From assembly GCA_022451445.1 (NCBI GenBank), contig JAKUSY010000011.1, positions 1 to 19,715 on the forward strand: DNA of 19,715 nucleotides. Reading direction: 5' to 3'. The first letter of the stretch is position 1, and every line of letters starts with the position of its first letter. Positions 6,391 through 15,178 of the stretch are shown in pieces. Origin of the DNA: Planctomycetota bacterium. GTDB lineage: Bacteria > Planctomycetota > UBA8108. The notes below the pieces were generated by a model. That model had not been told where the DNA came from, made no database searches, and saw only the letters and a list, made by a program, of their open reading frames with translations. The position numbers and the translations under genes are program-made.

Positions 6391-7449
6391 ATGCAGAGTA
6401 ATACAGAATTAATCGATCTTAGAAGTGATACCGTTACACGGCCGGATGGCGCGATGCTCGAGGCCATGTGCAAGGCCCCGCTTGGTGACGACGTTTTCGG
6501 TGATGATCCGACTGCTACCGAGTTGGAAGAGCTGGCGGCTGAGCGCCTGGGTAAGGAGGCCGCTCTCTTCGTTCCTTCGGGCACCATGGGTAATTCGATC
6601 GCGGTGGGTGCGCACTGCGATCCCGGTGACGAGGTCATACTGGAATCCCTGTGCCACACCTACAATTTTGAATGCGGTGGGTCGGCGCGTCTGTGGGGGG
6701 TCCAGGCGGTTTCGATAGCCGGCAAGCGGGGGATGATACCTCTCGAGCGGATCGCTTCCTCCATCCGGCCTGCTGATGTTCATATGCCGCGCACGAAGCT
6801 CGTCATCCTCGAGCAGACCAGCAATATCGCCGGGGGTTGCATCCTCCCCCTCGATTACCTCGAGTCCGTTTCTTCGCTGTGCAGGGAGAACGGCCTGCTG
6901 CTGCACATCGATGGCGCGCGGATTTTCAATGCCAGCGTGGGATCCGGGGTCGAGGTCTCCACCTACGCGGCCTGCGCGGATACCGTCATGTTCTGCCTCT
7001 CCAAGGGGCTGGGAGCTCCCGCCGGCTCCGTGCTGGCCGGCCCGGAGGCGACCATAGCGGAGGCGAGGCGTCTCAGGAAGCTCCTTGGTGGAGGCCTGCG
7101 CCAGGCAGGGATTCTCGCCGCCTGCGGGATTCACGCCCTGAAGCATAATGTCGATCGTCTCGATGAGGACCATCGCCACGCCCGTGAGCTGGCGCGGAAG
7201 CTGCAGGGCCTCGACCTGGTGGGTTTGCGGGTCTCTTCCCCTGATACCAATATGGTGTTTCTGGAGTGGGAAGGAGAGGAGCCCGGCCGGTACGCTGAAT
7301 TTTCCGACCTGCTGCGATCAGATGGACTCCTTGTTGTCGGCCTGTCCGGACGGGGTATTCGCATCGTATTTCACAAGGATGCCGATGAGACGGCCTCCCA
7401 GCGGGCCGGAGAAATCCTCCAGGCTCGACTCACGGAGTTGTTTTCTTGA
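6391..7449 (+). CDS. ltaE: Low-specificity L-threonine aldolase (PLP enzyme)
   Basis: Seen: 352 residues, close to the usual 330-350. It starts with the family signature IDLRSDTVTRP, then DDVFGDDPT, FVPSGTMGN, the LLHIDGAR loop (D174 and R177 for PLP and substrate) and FCLSKGLGAPAGS with the Schiff-base lysine K205. Known: it splits L-threonine or L-allo-threonine to glycine and acetaldehyde; a cytosolic homotetramer with fold-type I. I chose the ATG at 6391 because AAGG lies nine bases before it; a TTG at 6367 would add eight residues. It overlaps the next gene by TTGA. Glycine made here could be a substrate for the ThiO-like oxidase at the left edge, though they are not in one operon. Confidence 0.95.
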   Translation: MQSNTELIDLRSDTVTRPDGAMLEAMCKAPLGDDVFGDDPTATELEELAAERLGKEAALFVPSGTMGNSIAVGAHCDPGDEVILESLCHTYNFECGGSARLWGVQAVSIAGKRGMIPLERIASSIRPADVHMPRTKLVILEQTSNIAGGCILPLDYLESVSSLCRENGLLLHIDGARIFNASVGSGVEVSTYAACADTVMFCLSKGLGAPAGSVLAGPEATIAEARRLRKLLGGGLRQAGILAACGIHALKHNVDRLDEDHRHARELARKLQGLDLVGLRVSSPDTNMVFLEWEGEEPGRYAEFSDLLRSDGLLVVGLSGRGIRIVFHKDADETASQRAGEILQARLTELFS

Positions 7450-7805
7450 ACGACCCGGGACGCCAGGATGGAGACCGCAAGAATTTCCACGGTACGGGGA
7501 ATGTTGGTTTTGCCTGTGGCCATTGCTCCCGGGAGGTTCTTCCCCTTGTCCAGGGCAGCTACCGCAATCACTGTCCCGCCTGTCTCTGGTCGAAGCATGT
7601 GGATGTAGTTCCGGGAGATCGCGGATCGGATTGCGGGGGGTTGATGGAACCTGTCAAGCTGACAGGATCGCGCGCGTCCGGCTGGAAGGTTCTTCAGCGC
7701 TGTACGGCATGCGGGTTCGAGAGAGCCAACCGGGATGTTCTGGACGATCCGCGGCAGCCCGATTGCTGGGATACCCTGGTGGCACTCGGAACGGAAAACA
7801 GCTGA
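7446..7805 (+). CDS. RNHCP-domain zinc-ribbon-like protein of unknown function
   Basis: Seen: 119 residues with C24-GH-C27, then RNHCPAC (40-46), SKHVD, DCGGLMEPV, GWKVLQRCTACG (C86 and C89) and RANRDVLDD. RNHCP is the name-giving motif of a small conserved domain of unknown function. The paired Cys motifs suggest it binds zinc. It starts at TTG, overlapping the aldolase stop as TTGA, with GGAG upstream; no in-frame ATG exists near the start. The overlap implies translational coupling to the aldolase. I cannot assign a reaction. Confidence 0.85.
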   Translation: MNDPGRQDGDRKNFHGTGNVGFACGHCSREVLPLVQGSYRNHCPACLWSKHVDVVPGDRGSDCGGLMEPVKLTGSRASGWKVLQRCTACGFERANRDVLDDPRQPDCWDTLVALGTENS

Positions 7806-7846
7806 GAGGGGGGGGCTGAATCAGGCCGGGGATCGCCTGTAGGGTT

Positions 7847-9058
7847 CTACTTGCCCTTCTTGGAGGAGGTCGTGGCGGAGGTCAACTCCTGGGTCCGCCG
7901 GCTGGCCGCCTGGTGACGCTTCAGCTCGGTCCTGAGTGCCCTGGTGTAGACGGTGAGGTGCGGGCCGGGGCAGGTGGTATGGCCAGGGAGAATTTCCCCA
8001 TGGGTGTAGAGGCGCGCTGAGGGGATCGAGAAGTACTGGCCCAGCTTGAGGACCAGGAGCTTCAGGCTGTCGCGCTGCTTTCTGCTCAGGGTCTGCTTCT
8101 TGTAGCTGTAGTTACCCAGCACCACGATCCCGATGTTGCCGCGGTTGGCATCTCCCTTGGCGTGGGCTCCCTGGTAGGAGACCGGTCGTCCCTGCCAGAC
8201 TCGACCCGCCCGGTCGACGATATAGTGGTAGCCGATGTCTGCCCAGACGCGCTCGCGCTGGTGGTAACGCTGGATACGTAGAATCTCCCTGCCGCTGCCC
8301 CATTTTGAGGTCGCGCTGACTCCGCCGGGTTCTCCAGAGTGGTGAATGGTCATTCGGAAGATCTTGCTCATCGGGGTCGTTCGGCTCTTGATGGTGGATT
8401 TCGCGCTCCAGCCCGAGCGTGGGAGTACCTGGAGGTGGGGGAGCTGCCGGCCACCGGCTGTCGAAGGCCGTGGCGGCAGGCTGCCTATCCCCGCGATGGA
8501 GGGCGCCTTGGGAGGTTTTCTCTCCGCCATGCGGGGGCGGGGTGCGTTAAGGATCGCCTGGATACGAGGATCACCGGGAGCCTTCAGCCTCGCCATCATG
8601 GAGGCGGCCTCGCTGGTCTTTTTCAGCATTCTCAGACAGACGATAAGATGCGCCAGGCTCTCCTGCTGTTCGGGAGCTTTCAGGCCATCGATGCTCTTTT
8701 CGAGATATCGCCTGGCGAGAGCGAGCTCCAGCTGGCCCAGGTGGGCCTTTCCGAGGAGATAATCAGCCTGCGCCCGCAGCTGGGTGCTGGAGGTCGCCCG
8801 CCGGGCTTCATGCGCGCAGCGGATGGCGCTCGCGGGGCTTCCCTCGCCAAGGTAGGCCTCGCTCGCGGCGAGGTACTTGCGTACCTTGTTGACGGTAGAG
8901 CGGCTGCGCCTGGCAAAGCCTTCAAGCGTTGAGCCGGCAACAGAGGTCCGGCCCGCCGCCTTACGCGGTTTGGATGGACCTGTGCAGCCTGAGGCTAGCA
9001 CTGCCAGCAGGACAGCGCAGACAAACCGTGATGTAGGGGAACCGATGCGCGACGTCAT
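7847..9058 (-). CDS. Lipoprotein N-acetylmuramoyl-L-alanine amidase (Amidase_2/PGRP fold)
   Basis: Seen: 403 residues. The signal peptide has lipobox LASGC25. Residues 50-160 are helical and TPR-like (alternating YL.., AIRCAHEARR, LLGKAHLGQLELALARRYLEKSI). A linker follows, then a PGRP-type domain from VLPRSGWSA (211): MTIHHS (H239/H240), IGYHYIVDRAGRVWQGR (Y278), GAHA, NRGNIGIVVLGNY and YTHGEILPGHTTCPG (H353 and C363). One of the HH pair, H353 and C363 are the expected zinc ligands. Known: the enzyme cuts the bond between MurNAc and L-Ala in peptidoglycan. It is probably anchored in the envelope for wall turnover or recycling. It ends in TAG, and a close AGAGG precedes the ATG. It converges on the RNHCP gene with a 41-bp gap. 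Confidence 0.9.
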   Translation of the reverse strand: MTSRIGSPTSRFVCAVLLAVLASGCTGPSKPRKAAGRTSVAGSTLEGFARRSRSTVNKVRKYLAASEAYLGEGSPASAIRCAHEARRATSSTQLRAQADYLLGKAHLGQLELALARRYLEKSIDGLKAPEQQESLAHLIVCLRMLKKTSEAASMMARLKAPGDPRIQAILNAPRPRMAERKPPKAPSIAGIGSLPPRPSTAGGRQLPHLQVLPRSGWSAKSTIKSRTTPMSKIFRMTIHHSGEPGGVSATSKWGSGREILRIQRYHQRERVWADIGYHYIVDRAGRVWQGRPVSYQGAHAKGDANRGNIGIVVLGNYSYKKQTLSRKQRDSLKLLVLKLGQYFSIPSARLYTHGEILPGHTTCPGPHLTVYTRALRTELKRHQAASRRTQELTSATTSSKKGK

Positions 9059-9182
9059 ATCCTCTCTTCACTTCAATCGTTCCGACGGCACTCGCACATT
9101 ACCGTTACCGATCCGAGGCATGGTAGCATGGCGGGTCTCCAAGTGAAAGTACCAAGAAAACCGCGAGATCCACGTCTCTTTC

Positions 9183-9620
9183 TCACCTCTGTGAGGGGGT
9201 AGGCAGGATAATTTCCTCGATATCGGCCTGCCCGGTGTGGGTCCCGCCTATCAGCAGCAGGCGGTATTTTTCTTCTTCCCGGATCAGGTAGCTGCGATGC
9301 CTGCTCCGGGCGGAGGGCAGGCGGGTGGCGATCTTCCTGAGCAGGCCGCCGCCAGGTCGCTCGGCGAGGTAGATCTCGAGGCTGGAATGCGGTTTGGATC
9401 CCTCAGTGCTGCGGGGGGGATCTCCGCCTGAGAGGATCACCCCGAGGCCGGGAACCCTGCAGAGGTCAGCGTTCTCACGGGTAGCGAGCCTGCTGGGTTC
9501 GGGAGCCGGGTGTTGAACAGGTTCGATTCGGCTGCGCTGCGGATCGGCGGGGTCGAAGGTGAACAGGATCCCGTTGAGGGCCTCATGCCCATCGGGCGCT
9601 CTTCTCGGGTCTGTGATCCT
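9183..9620 (-). pseudogene. In-frame continuation of kelch protein B beyond an amber codon
   Basis: Directly after the TAG at 9623-9621 the same frame runs on for 145 sense codons to TGA at 9183. The residues are protein-like and kelch-like: GHEALNGILFTFDPAD, CRVPGLGVILSGGDPP, LEIYLAERPGGGLL, ATRLPSARSRHRSYL, YRLLLIGGTHTGQ, EEIILP. This looks like the natural C-terminus, giving about 773 residues in total. A nonsense mutation, sequence error or UAG readthrough are all possible. The amidase gene ends in TAG, so TAG is used as a stop here. Confidence 0.75.
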
Positions 9621-11504
9621 CTACAAGGGATTCTGTTTCGGCAACTCCCAGCTCGATGTGATGTCGCCATCGCGCCCATGGATGGGATGCAGGAGGCTTC
9701 CGGCGAGAATGATGACCGAGTCGGCCGCCTGGACGCCTTCTTCGTTCAGGCCACCGAGTCCCTCGGACAGGTGGCCGGAGCGCACCAGCGTGTACTGTGG
9801 CCGGATGCCCAGGGTGGTGATCGACTTGCGGGGATTGTCGATGTTGATGAGGACGGGTGAGCTCAGGATGCTGGCTCGTCGCGGGTCGAACAGGCTCTCG
9901 GGTTCGTCTCCGTTGAGTTGTTCTCCGAATGGGTCGATCGAGCGGGCAGGGTTCTTCAGGATGGGCGCCCAGGGATCGATGTAGCGGTTGCGGCCATACC
10001 CTCCGTAGGCGAGCACCCAGGTTTGTCCCGCGTTGTCCTGGACGAGCAGGTTGAGAGTGTGCCGGACTCGGGCGAGCGATCTGAACAGGCTGGCCTCCGC
10101 TACCCGGATCTCATCCCCCTTCCGTTCAAAGCGCAGCAGCTCGGCGGAATCCGTAAGGCGCTCGGAGCCGTTCTGTCCAGGTGTATGCCTGCCTCCATCT
10201 ACGAGGATGGAGAGGTTGCCGGTAGCGATGGCGGCGTGCTCGGTGCGGGATATCTTCAGAGAGAAGGGCAGCTTGCGCAGCACCAGGCTTCCGGTCTCCC
10301 GGGAGAGGAAGACGACGATGATAGAGGCGAAGATGTCCTTGCCGTCGGTTCCCCCGCAGAATACGACCAGGTCATCATCAGTGCCTTCCTGCCGGTCGGC
10401 TCCAGGCAGGAGCGTCGCCGTGTGTTGCCAGGTCGCTCGCGGCAGTCGGCCAATCAATTCGAATGGGGGCAGGGCGGGATCGGTGCGCCTGGGGTTGTAG
10501 AGCAGCACCTCGTCGATGGGCTTCTCGCCGATGACGGTCAGTCCCCCGGCGACGATCGCGAACCTGTCCTGGAAGCGGGTCAGGCTGTGGTACATTCGTG
10601 AGCCGGCGCCGGGAAAGGAGTCCCGGGTATCCCCGCCTGCTGTGGCGTCATCGGCCGGGAGCTCGAGGTCGACCTCTTTTTTCGAACACACTCCGGGCCC
10701 TCCATTGAGGGCGGTGATCCGTTTCATTGGAAGAAGAGGGGTTCCGTTGATCGCGAGTCCAGAGGGAGCATCGGGTCCGGTTCGATCGACCTCGGCTCCA
10801 TCTCCGGCGAGCATGCCCGCGATCTCGAGGATCGGGTTGGAGCCGAGGATGATGTCGAGCTCGTGTTCGTTCCCGCTCTCGGCGGGGACCATCTCGGCCG
10901 GTATCGTCTCGGTTCCCAGCCTGTCCTGGTCCTTGCTCAGGACGAGATCCTGGGGCACCCTCGGGGTGTAGTCCGTCATGTCCTCGGCCAGCTTGACCTT
11001 CCGATCGAATACCAGCCTGATCCTGTCACCCCGGTCGACCACCGCGTTGCCTCCGTCCGGGCTCGCGTCTATCCAGATGGCTCGAGTCAACCGGGGGATC
11101 ACCACCCGTTTCTGCAGATCGATAGCCTGCCGGAGTCCGTCTCCGAGCTCTACGAGGAGCCCGCTGGAGGTCGGATTCGTACCGTAGACTCCGCGCAATT
11201 GAAGACGCGGCGTCCCGTCGACAATCCTGATTCTCAGCAGGTTTCGCTCTCCCTCAATGCTTGCGCGCAGGGTCGAAGGGGAGGGAGGATCGAAGTGGGC
11301 CTTTATGGTGGAAGCATCGAAACCGGCCGGGAGCTCCCGGTCGAGGAAGACCAGGATGCTCTCATCCTGCTGTGCCAGGTTGTCAGGACTCTCGTCCTGG
11401 AATTCAGCCAGCCGGACGAGGGCGACCGGGTTGCGGTTGCAGCCCGCGGCGCCCAGGAGGGCAGCCGAGACAACCAGGGTCCTTAACGTTTTCCCCAACT
11501 CCAC
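9621..11504 (-). CDS. Kelch-type beta-propeller lipoprotein B (truncated by in-frame TAG)
   Basis: Seen: 627 residues to TAG. The signal peptide has a lipobox-like GAAGC22. Residues 25-230 resemble Ig-like or Big_5-type beta domains (ILVFLDRELPAGFDAS, IRLVFDRKVKLAEDM). From about 300 on there are kelch-like blades with the GG-then-aromatic pattern (FAIVAGGLTVIGE, LVVFCGGTDGKD, LSILVDGGRH, WVLAYGGYGRNRY, SVIILAGSLLHP). Kelch blades form propellers used for binding; some families are oxidases, but no such site is visible here. The GTG start at 11504 lies six bases after the HEAT gene stop. Likely an exported surface lipoprotein in one operon with the HEAT protein and perhaps kelch A. Confidence 0.8.
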   Translation of the reverse strand: MELGKTLRTLVVSAALLGAAGCNRNPVALVRLAEFQDESPDNLAQQDESILVFLDRELPAGFDASTIKAHFDPPSPSTLRASIEGERNLLRIRIVDGTPRLQLRGVYGTNPTSSGLLVELGDGLRQAIDLQKRVVIPRLTRAIWIDASPDGGNAVVDRGDRIRLVFDRKVKLAEDMTDYTPRVPQDLVLSKDQDRLGTETIPAEMVPAESGNEHELDIILGSNPILEIAGMLAGDGAEVDRTGPDAPSGLAINGTPLLPMKRITALNGGPGVCSKKEVDLELPADDATAGGDTRDSFPGAGSRMYHSLTRFQDRFAIVAGGLTVIGEKPIDEVLLYNPRRTDPALPPFELIGRLPRATWQHTATLLPGADRQEGTDDDLVVFCGGTDGKDIFASIIVVFLSRETGSLVLRKLPFSLKISRTEHAAIATGNLSILVDGGRHTPGQNGSERLTDSAELLRFERKGDEIRVAEASLFRSLARVRHTLNLLVQDNAGQTWVLAYGGYGRNRYIDPWAPILKNPARSIDPFGEQLNGDEPESLFDPRRASILSSPVLINIDNPRKSITTLGIRPQYTLVRSGHLSEGLGGLNEEGVQAADSVIILAGSLLHPIHGRDGDITSSWELPKQNPL

Positions 11505-11510
11505 GATGTT

Positions 11511-12611
11511 TTACTGCTGTTCCTGGGACCAGTTGATCATATAGGACTGGATTTTCTCATCCGATTCCGCCCGCGCCACATCACGCAGGGTATTCATTGC
11601 CAGGGGCGTGCCGATACGGCTGAGCGCCCTGGCGGCGCTGAGGCGGACGGCGCTCTCGCCCGCGTATCTTGCATGCTCTTCAAGGAATGGGATGGAATTC
11701 GGGTTTCCGATCTTGCCGATGCTTCCGAGAATCGTCTGTTTGTTTACCCAGTAGTTTTCGTTCAGGAAGGCATTGTAGAGCTCGGGAAGGGAGCGGGGCG
11801 AGGCGATCTTCCCAAGCGCCTGGGCGTAGCGGTTTCGATTTTTCTTGGAGGTTTCGTTCTTGAGGCCCTCGTTGAAAAAATCGAGAGCTTCTTCTCTGCG
11901 ATGATGCTCCCCGAGCTCCCAGATGAACTTCTCCCGGTAGGGAGCGTATCCGGGATTCTTTACGAGGTCTTTCATGACGTCAAAGGAGGTGTCATTCTGG
12001 AGCTTGCCCATCGCCTGGATCAGGTGTCCCATCTCGGAGCGGTTGCCGGCATCGGTTTGCCTGGCGACGAAATAATCCCGCAGGGCCCAGGTGGCCCCCT
12101 CGGTCTGGGGACCGAGGTCGCCTATGGCGACCAGCATGAACCGGCGGTACACGAAGTCGGATTCGGAATTGAGGATCATCGCGAGGGTGTCCAGGGAGTC
12201 GGCTCCCAGGCCGGCGAGGAGTTCGCGGAGCTCTTCGCGTTTCTTCAGGAGCAGGCCCGCGGAGTTGGCGCTGCGACCTCGCTCGAGCCTGTCGAGCAAT
12301 TCAAAAAAGGTGTGGATGTCCCTGGCGAGCTCGACGTTCCAATTGGCGGGCAGCTTGGACAGTTTCCAGCGGGAGAATCCGTCTGAGCTGGGAAAGGGCC
12401 TGGTGGGACGCCGCCGCGGAGCGGAGGGGGAGCCTGGAGGGATTTCTTCCCTTGCCACGGGTCTCTGGGGCAGTCCGCCGGGTTCTTCTTCCCTGGAGAG
12501 AGCTCCATCGTCGGCAGGCCGTTGCTGCTCGCTGAGCAGCAGGAACACGAACAGGACCGTGAGAACGACCGCCAGTGAGAGTGGGACAGCGATGCGTAGT
12601 TTCGGGTTCAT
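11511..12611 (-). CDS. Membrane-anchored HEAT-repeat protein
   Basis: Seen: 366 residues. One N-terminal membrane helix (about 7-27) is followed by a Pro/Arg/Glu-rich linker (30-75). From about 90 there are helical pairs of HEAT/PBS-lyase type: FVYRRFMLVAIGDLG, IQAMGKLQND, RYAQALGKIASPRSLPELYNAF, ILGSIGKIGNPNSIPFLEEHA and LSAARALSRIGTPLAMNTLRDVA. Such repeats make a curved scaffold for protein binding. No catalytic residues are seen. It lies between two kelch-type genes, six bases before kelch B, so they are probably co-expressed and perhaps associated in the envelope. Confidence 0.82.
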   Translation of the reverse strand: MNPKLRIAVPLSLAVVLTVLFVFLLLSEQQRPADDGALSREEEPGGLPQRPVAREEIPPGSPSAPRRRPTRPFPSSDGFSRWKLSKLPANWNVELARDIHTFFELLDRLERGRSANSAGLLLKKREELRELLAGLGADSLDTLAMILNSESDFVYRRFMLVAIGDLGPQTEGATWALRDYFVARQTDAGNRSEMGHLIQAMGKLQNDTSFDVMKDLVKNPGYAPYREKFIWELGEHHRREEALDFFNEGLKNETSKKNRNRYAQALGKIASPRSLPELYNAFLNENYWVNKQTILGSIGKIGNPNSIPFLEEHARYAGESAVRLSAARALSRIGTPLAMNTLRDVARAESDEKIQSYMINWSQEQQ

Positions 12612-12678
12612 GGTCTCACGTTCAACAAGCTTTCTGCTTCAACCAGCTCATTCCTGCCTGGAAAACCCGCGCCGGGGG

Positions 12679-12701
12679 TTGCCCGAGCTTTAACCGGGCA
12701 A
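12679..12701. repeat. 7-bp perfect inverted repeat in kelch A / HEAT intergenic gap
   Basis: TTGCCCG, a 9-nt spacer, then CGGGCAA. It has no T-run on either side. It lies about 68 bp before the HEAT gene start. A TATGAT sequence abuts it on the minus strand (12707-12702) without a good -35. It could be a hairpin tuning readthrough from kelch A, or an operator. Confidence 0.35.
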
Positions 12702-12788
12702 ATCATACCACGAACCGCCAGAGGCGGGGGGACGGAGGTCCGGCCAGGCGTGTGATTCTCTAAACTGCCGCCCCTGCAAGGACTTAAC

Positions 12789-14732
12789 TCAGTCTTCGAT
12801 GTATTCGATGTAACCCGGTGGCAGAAAAACTTCCGCCGAAGGGCTCGTCGGCTCTCCTCCGAAGGCGCCGAAGGACTTACCTCCGCCCGCCAGGAGCATC
12901 CTGTCATCGTAGGTTCCGATGATGCCATCGACGCCGCCAATCTGGAGACAGCTCACATAGCATCGCTCCACGCCCTTGTTCTCAGGCCAGCGGTTCGGGG
13001 AGGTCGTTCCCCAGGTCGTCATATCGCTACCGATGTTTCCATCGATGGTGAACCAGGCGCCGACGATTCCCAGGTAGTTGGCCGTGTCTGTGCGGCGTTG
13101 GTTGGCGAGGTCGCGCGGGGGAAGGTTGTTGACGAGGTTGGCGGGGACATTGAAGAAAGGATCAAAGACGCAGCCGGCCAGCATGGCGGGGCTGCTGTGA
13201 TTGAAGACGCAACCGCCCGGAACGGGGAAAACATCCACTCCCGCGAGGGAGAACACCCAGATCTGTTTTTCCAGCACGGGGTGGACAGCATCGGGGAACT
13301 TGCGCGGCATGGCGACCGGGTTGGTCGAGCAGCGCGCGATCTGGTCCCCACGGGCGGGCGCCATGGGCCCGGGATACTCCATGTGCTGGATGTGGGTGAA
13401 GTACTGCTCTTCCTGCACCTCGAAAAAACGGACTCCGCGGGCGGGGCCAGCCCCTGGAGTGAAGCTGGCGATGAACAGCTGGTCTATGAAAGGGGTTGTC
13501 GGGCAGGCTCCATCACTGTTTCCGTGGGTGATGAGGATGCTGTTGCCCATTCCCCTGACGCCATCGGGCGTGTAGTCGTTGTATTGTCCGAGATTGACGG
13601 CGTAAGGTCTATTGAGCCGAGCGCTATCGAGCCTGACGCTGGAGATCAGCGTGAAGATGTTCGTCCCGGGGTCAAAAACCTCGATGCTCGTCTTGCCGGC
13701 GGCTTCTCCGCGGCCGACCGAGCCGGGGAACTTGGTATCGGGGGCGAGGCCTGAAACCGCGCTCAGTGTTTCCATGCCGGCGGTTACCATGTACATGTCG
13801 TCGCTGCCGCCAAGCGCCTTGTCGGGGCCCGCGAGCCGGCCCACGCAATGGTCCGCGCGGCCGCGCTGCGAGGCCAGGCGAGCGGGAGAGCTGGCCGAAT
13901 CTCTCAGGGTCAACTCCAGGAACGCGCTGTCGTTAGGAGAGTAGTACTCGACAGTGCGTGTCGAGGGATAGCGGGCTTCCTGCGTCTCGGCTCCCGGGGT
14001 TCCAGGCTTAATGTTGGGGTTGATTACGGTTACGCTCGTGAAGATCTGGCCACCGGTGATGAGCAGGTTTCCGGCGGGGAGGCGGGTGACACGATGGCGA
14101 AAGCGGGGCTCGAGCATTTGGCCTTCGACAAACTCCGTCTGCCTGGTGTTGGGGTCGAAAATTTCCGCCCGGGACACGACCGCCCCGGCGGCCAGGTTGT
14201 CGGTTCCACCGATGATAATGAACCGGCCATTGGGCAGCTCTGTGACGGTGTGCAGGATACGGGGGCCGCCAAGCAGGGTGATGGGATTGCCCTCGATGTC
14301 CGAATCGATCCAGGTCCCGCTCTCGGTTTCGACCACGGGGGCTTCCTGGGCAGTGACGGACTGGTCAAAGAATTCGATGGTATCGAGGGAGGAGAGACCA
14401 CGCTCATCCGAGCCGCCGATCACGAAGGCGAGGCCGCCGCTGTGCGTTTTCCCTGCGTGCATATACCGGGGAGTGTTCAGCTCGCTGGTCTGCTTGTAGG
14501 GAAGGTAGTTGTTGTTCTCGTCAAACTCTTCCAGGGGCGGAGCCGATTGCAGCAGGTTCGCGATACGGGAGGTGGGGGTACCAAGATCGCAACCGCCTGA
14601 GGCCGTCACGATGATCAGGCAGCAAAGACAGCAGACGAGCCCGTAGAGGGTTTTTTCGATCTGTCCGAAATTAATTGAGCTCAAGGTTTCTCCATTTACA
14701 GCTTTAGCGCTGTTGTCAGTAGAGTGCTTCAT
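12789..14732 (-). CDS. Exported kelch-type beta-propeller protein A
   Basis: Seen: 647 residues. A long basic N-region, a Cys-rich hydrophobic stretch (29-43) and TASGGC48 suggest export, probably with lipid attachment, although the lipobox is not canonical. Kelch-like blades repeat through the chain: GLAFVIGGSDERGLSSLDTI, GRFIIIGGTDNLAAGA, GNLLITGGQIF, DMYMVTAGMET, SILITHGNSDG and RMLLAGGGKSFGAFG, often after PR..H motifs (TPRYMHAG, PRILHTV, PRFRHRV). It has many Cys in the C-terminal third, possibly disulfides. It shares with kelch B the ending style of a last blade followed by a short acidic tail. A promoter-like sequence lies upstream. The function is unknown; surface binding is a guess. 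Confidence 0.82.
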   Translation of the reverse strand: MKHSTDNSAKAVNGETLSSINFGQIEKTLYGLVCCLCCLIIVTASGGCDLGTPTSRIANLLQSAPPLEEFDENNNYLPYKQTSELNTPRYMHAGKTHSGGLAFVIGGSDERGLSSLDTIEFFDQSVTAQEAPVVETESGTWIDSDIEGNPITLLGGPRILHTVTELPNGRFIIIGGTDNLAAGAVVSRAEIFDPNTRQTEFVEGQMLEPRFRHRVTRLPAGNLLITGGQIFTSVTVINPNIKPGTPGAETQEARYPSTRTVEYYSPNDSAFLELTLRDSASSPARLASQRGRADHCVGRLAGPDKALGGSDDMYMVTAGMETLSAVSGLAPDTKFPGSVGRGEAAGKTSIEVFDPGTNIFTLISSVRLDSARLNRPYAVNLGQYNDYTPDGVRGMGNSILITHGNSDGACPTTPFIDQLFIASFTPGAGPARGVRFFEVQEEQYFTHIQHMEYPGPMAPARGDQIARCSTNPVAMPRKFPDAVHPVLEKQIWVFSLAGVDVFPVPGGCVFNHSSPAMLAGCVFDPFFNVPANLVNNLPPRDLANQRRTDTANYLGIVGAWFTIDGNIGSDMTTWGTTSPNRWPENKGVERCYVSCLQIGGVDGIIGTYDDRMLLAGGGKSFGAFGGEPTSPSAEVFLPPGYIEYIED

Positions 14733-15178
14733 TTCTCAGCCTTGCTTTTCAGCTTCGTTCGTAGAGGTCTTCTATGCGTATTTTCCGCAGGGAGTCCGAG
14801 AAGGATCTTGTCGGTCCAGGAAATACTGAGAGTCCCCGATTCCAGATACTTAAATATACAGTAACAGTCGGTATGGCCCAACATTCAGACCATCGGCAAA
14901 CGAGGTCACCTTTATGTATGGCAAATAACGTTCCAAGCGAGCATTTCCTGCCGAATCACCCCGGAATTCAGGGGGTTACCACAAGTGGCGACATTTATTA
15001 AACTTAGTGTTTTCCTCGCCGACCTTCAGCAGGCCGGTATTTCAGAGAACCCCGACACACTTGGATTGTTGGGCGCTTGGGAAACACATTAACTAACGAT
15101 TTTACAGGCAATTAAGCTCTTAGAATACCCTCTTTTTACGGGTGCTGGATAGACTTTACCGGACGGTTACGAGCTGTT
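14733..15178. other. 446-bp intergenic region between gspJ and kelch A
   Basis: This region is more AT-rich than the genes. It holds the kelch A promoter candidate (14853-14881), a near-palindrome CCCCGGAATTCAGGGG at 14959-14974 (one mismatch pair; possible operator upstream of the promoter), and a short ACCGGACGGT palindrome just downstream of gspJ without a T-run. A 75-codon plus-strand frame at 14774-15001 has no recognisable features and is probably chance. No RNA gene was recognised. Confidence 0.5.
14853..14881 (-). promoter_or_regulatory. Candidate sigma-70 promoter for kelch A operon
   Basis: On the minus strand, TTGGGC (14881-14876), a 17-nt spacer and TATATT (14858-14853) precede kelch A by about 120 bp. 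The -10 matches 5 of 6 and the -35 only 3 of 6. Confidence 0.35.

Noticed and set aside
9621..9623. Pyrrolysine at the kelch B TAG
   Set aside because: The amidase at 7847 ends in an ordinary TAG, no pyl genes are visible, and kelch proteins are not known Pyl proteins. Kept only as a remote option.
9510..11486. Plus-strand frames opposite kelch B (9510-9860, 9918-10601, 10863-11486)
   Set aside because: Shadows of the minus-strand kelch frame. The minus strand explains the whole stretch, including 9183-9620.
13098..14600. Plus-strand frames opposite kelch A
   Set aside because: No domain or signal features. The minus-strand kelch repeats are convincing.
14774..15001. 75-codon plus-strand frame in the intergenic region
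   Set aside because: No ribosome site, no similarity I recognise, and it overlaps the kelch A promoter candidate.
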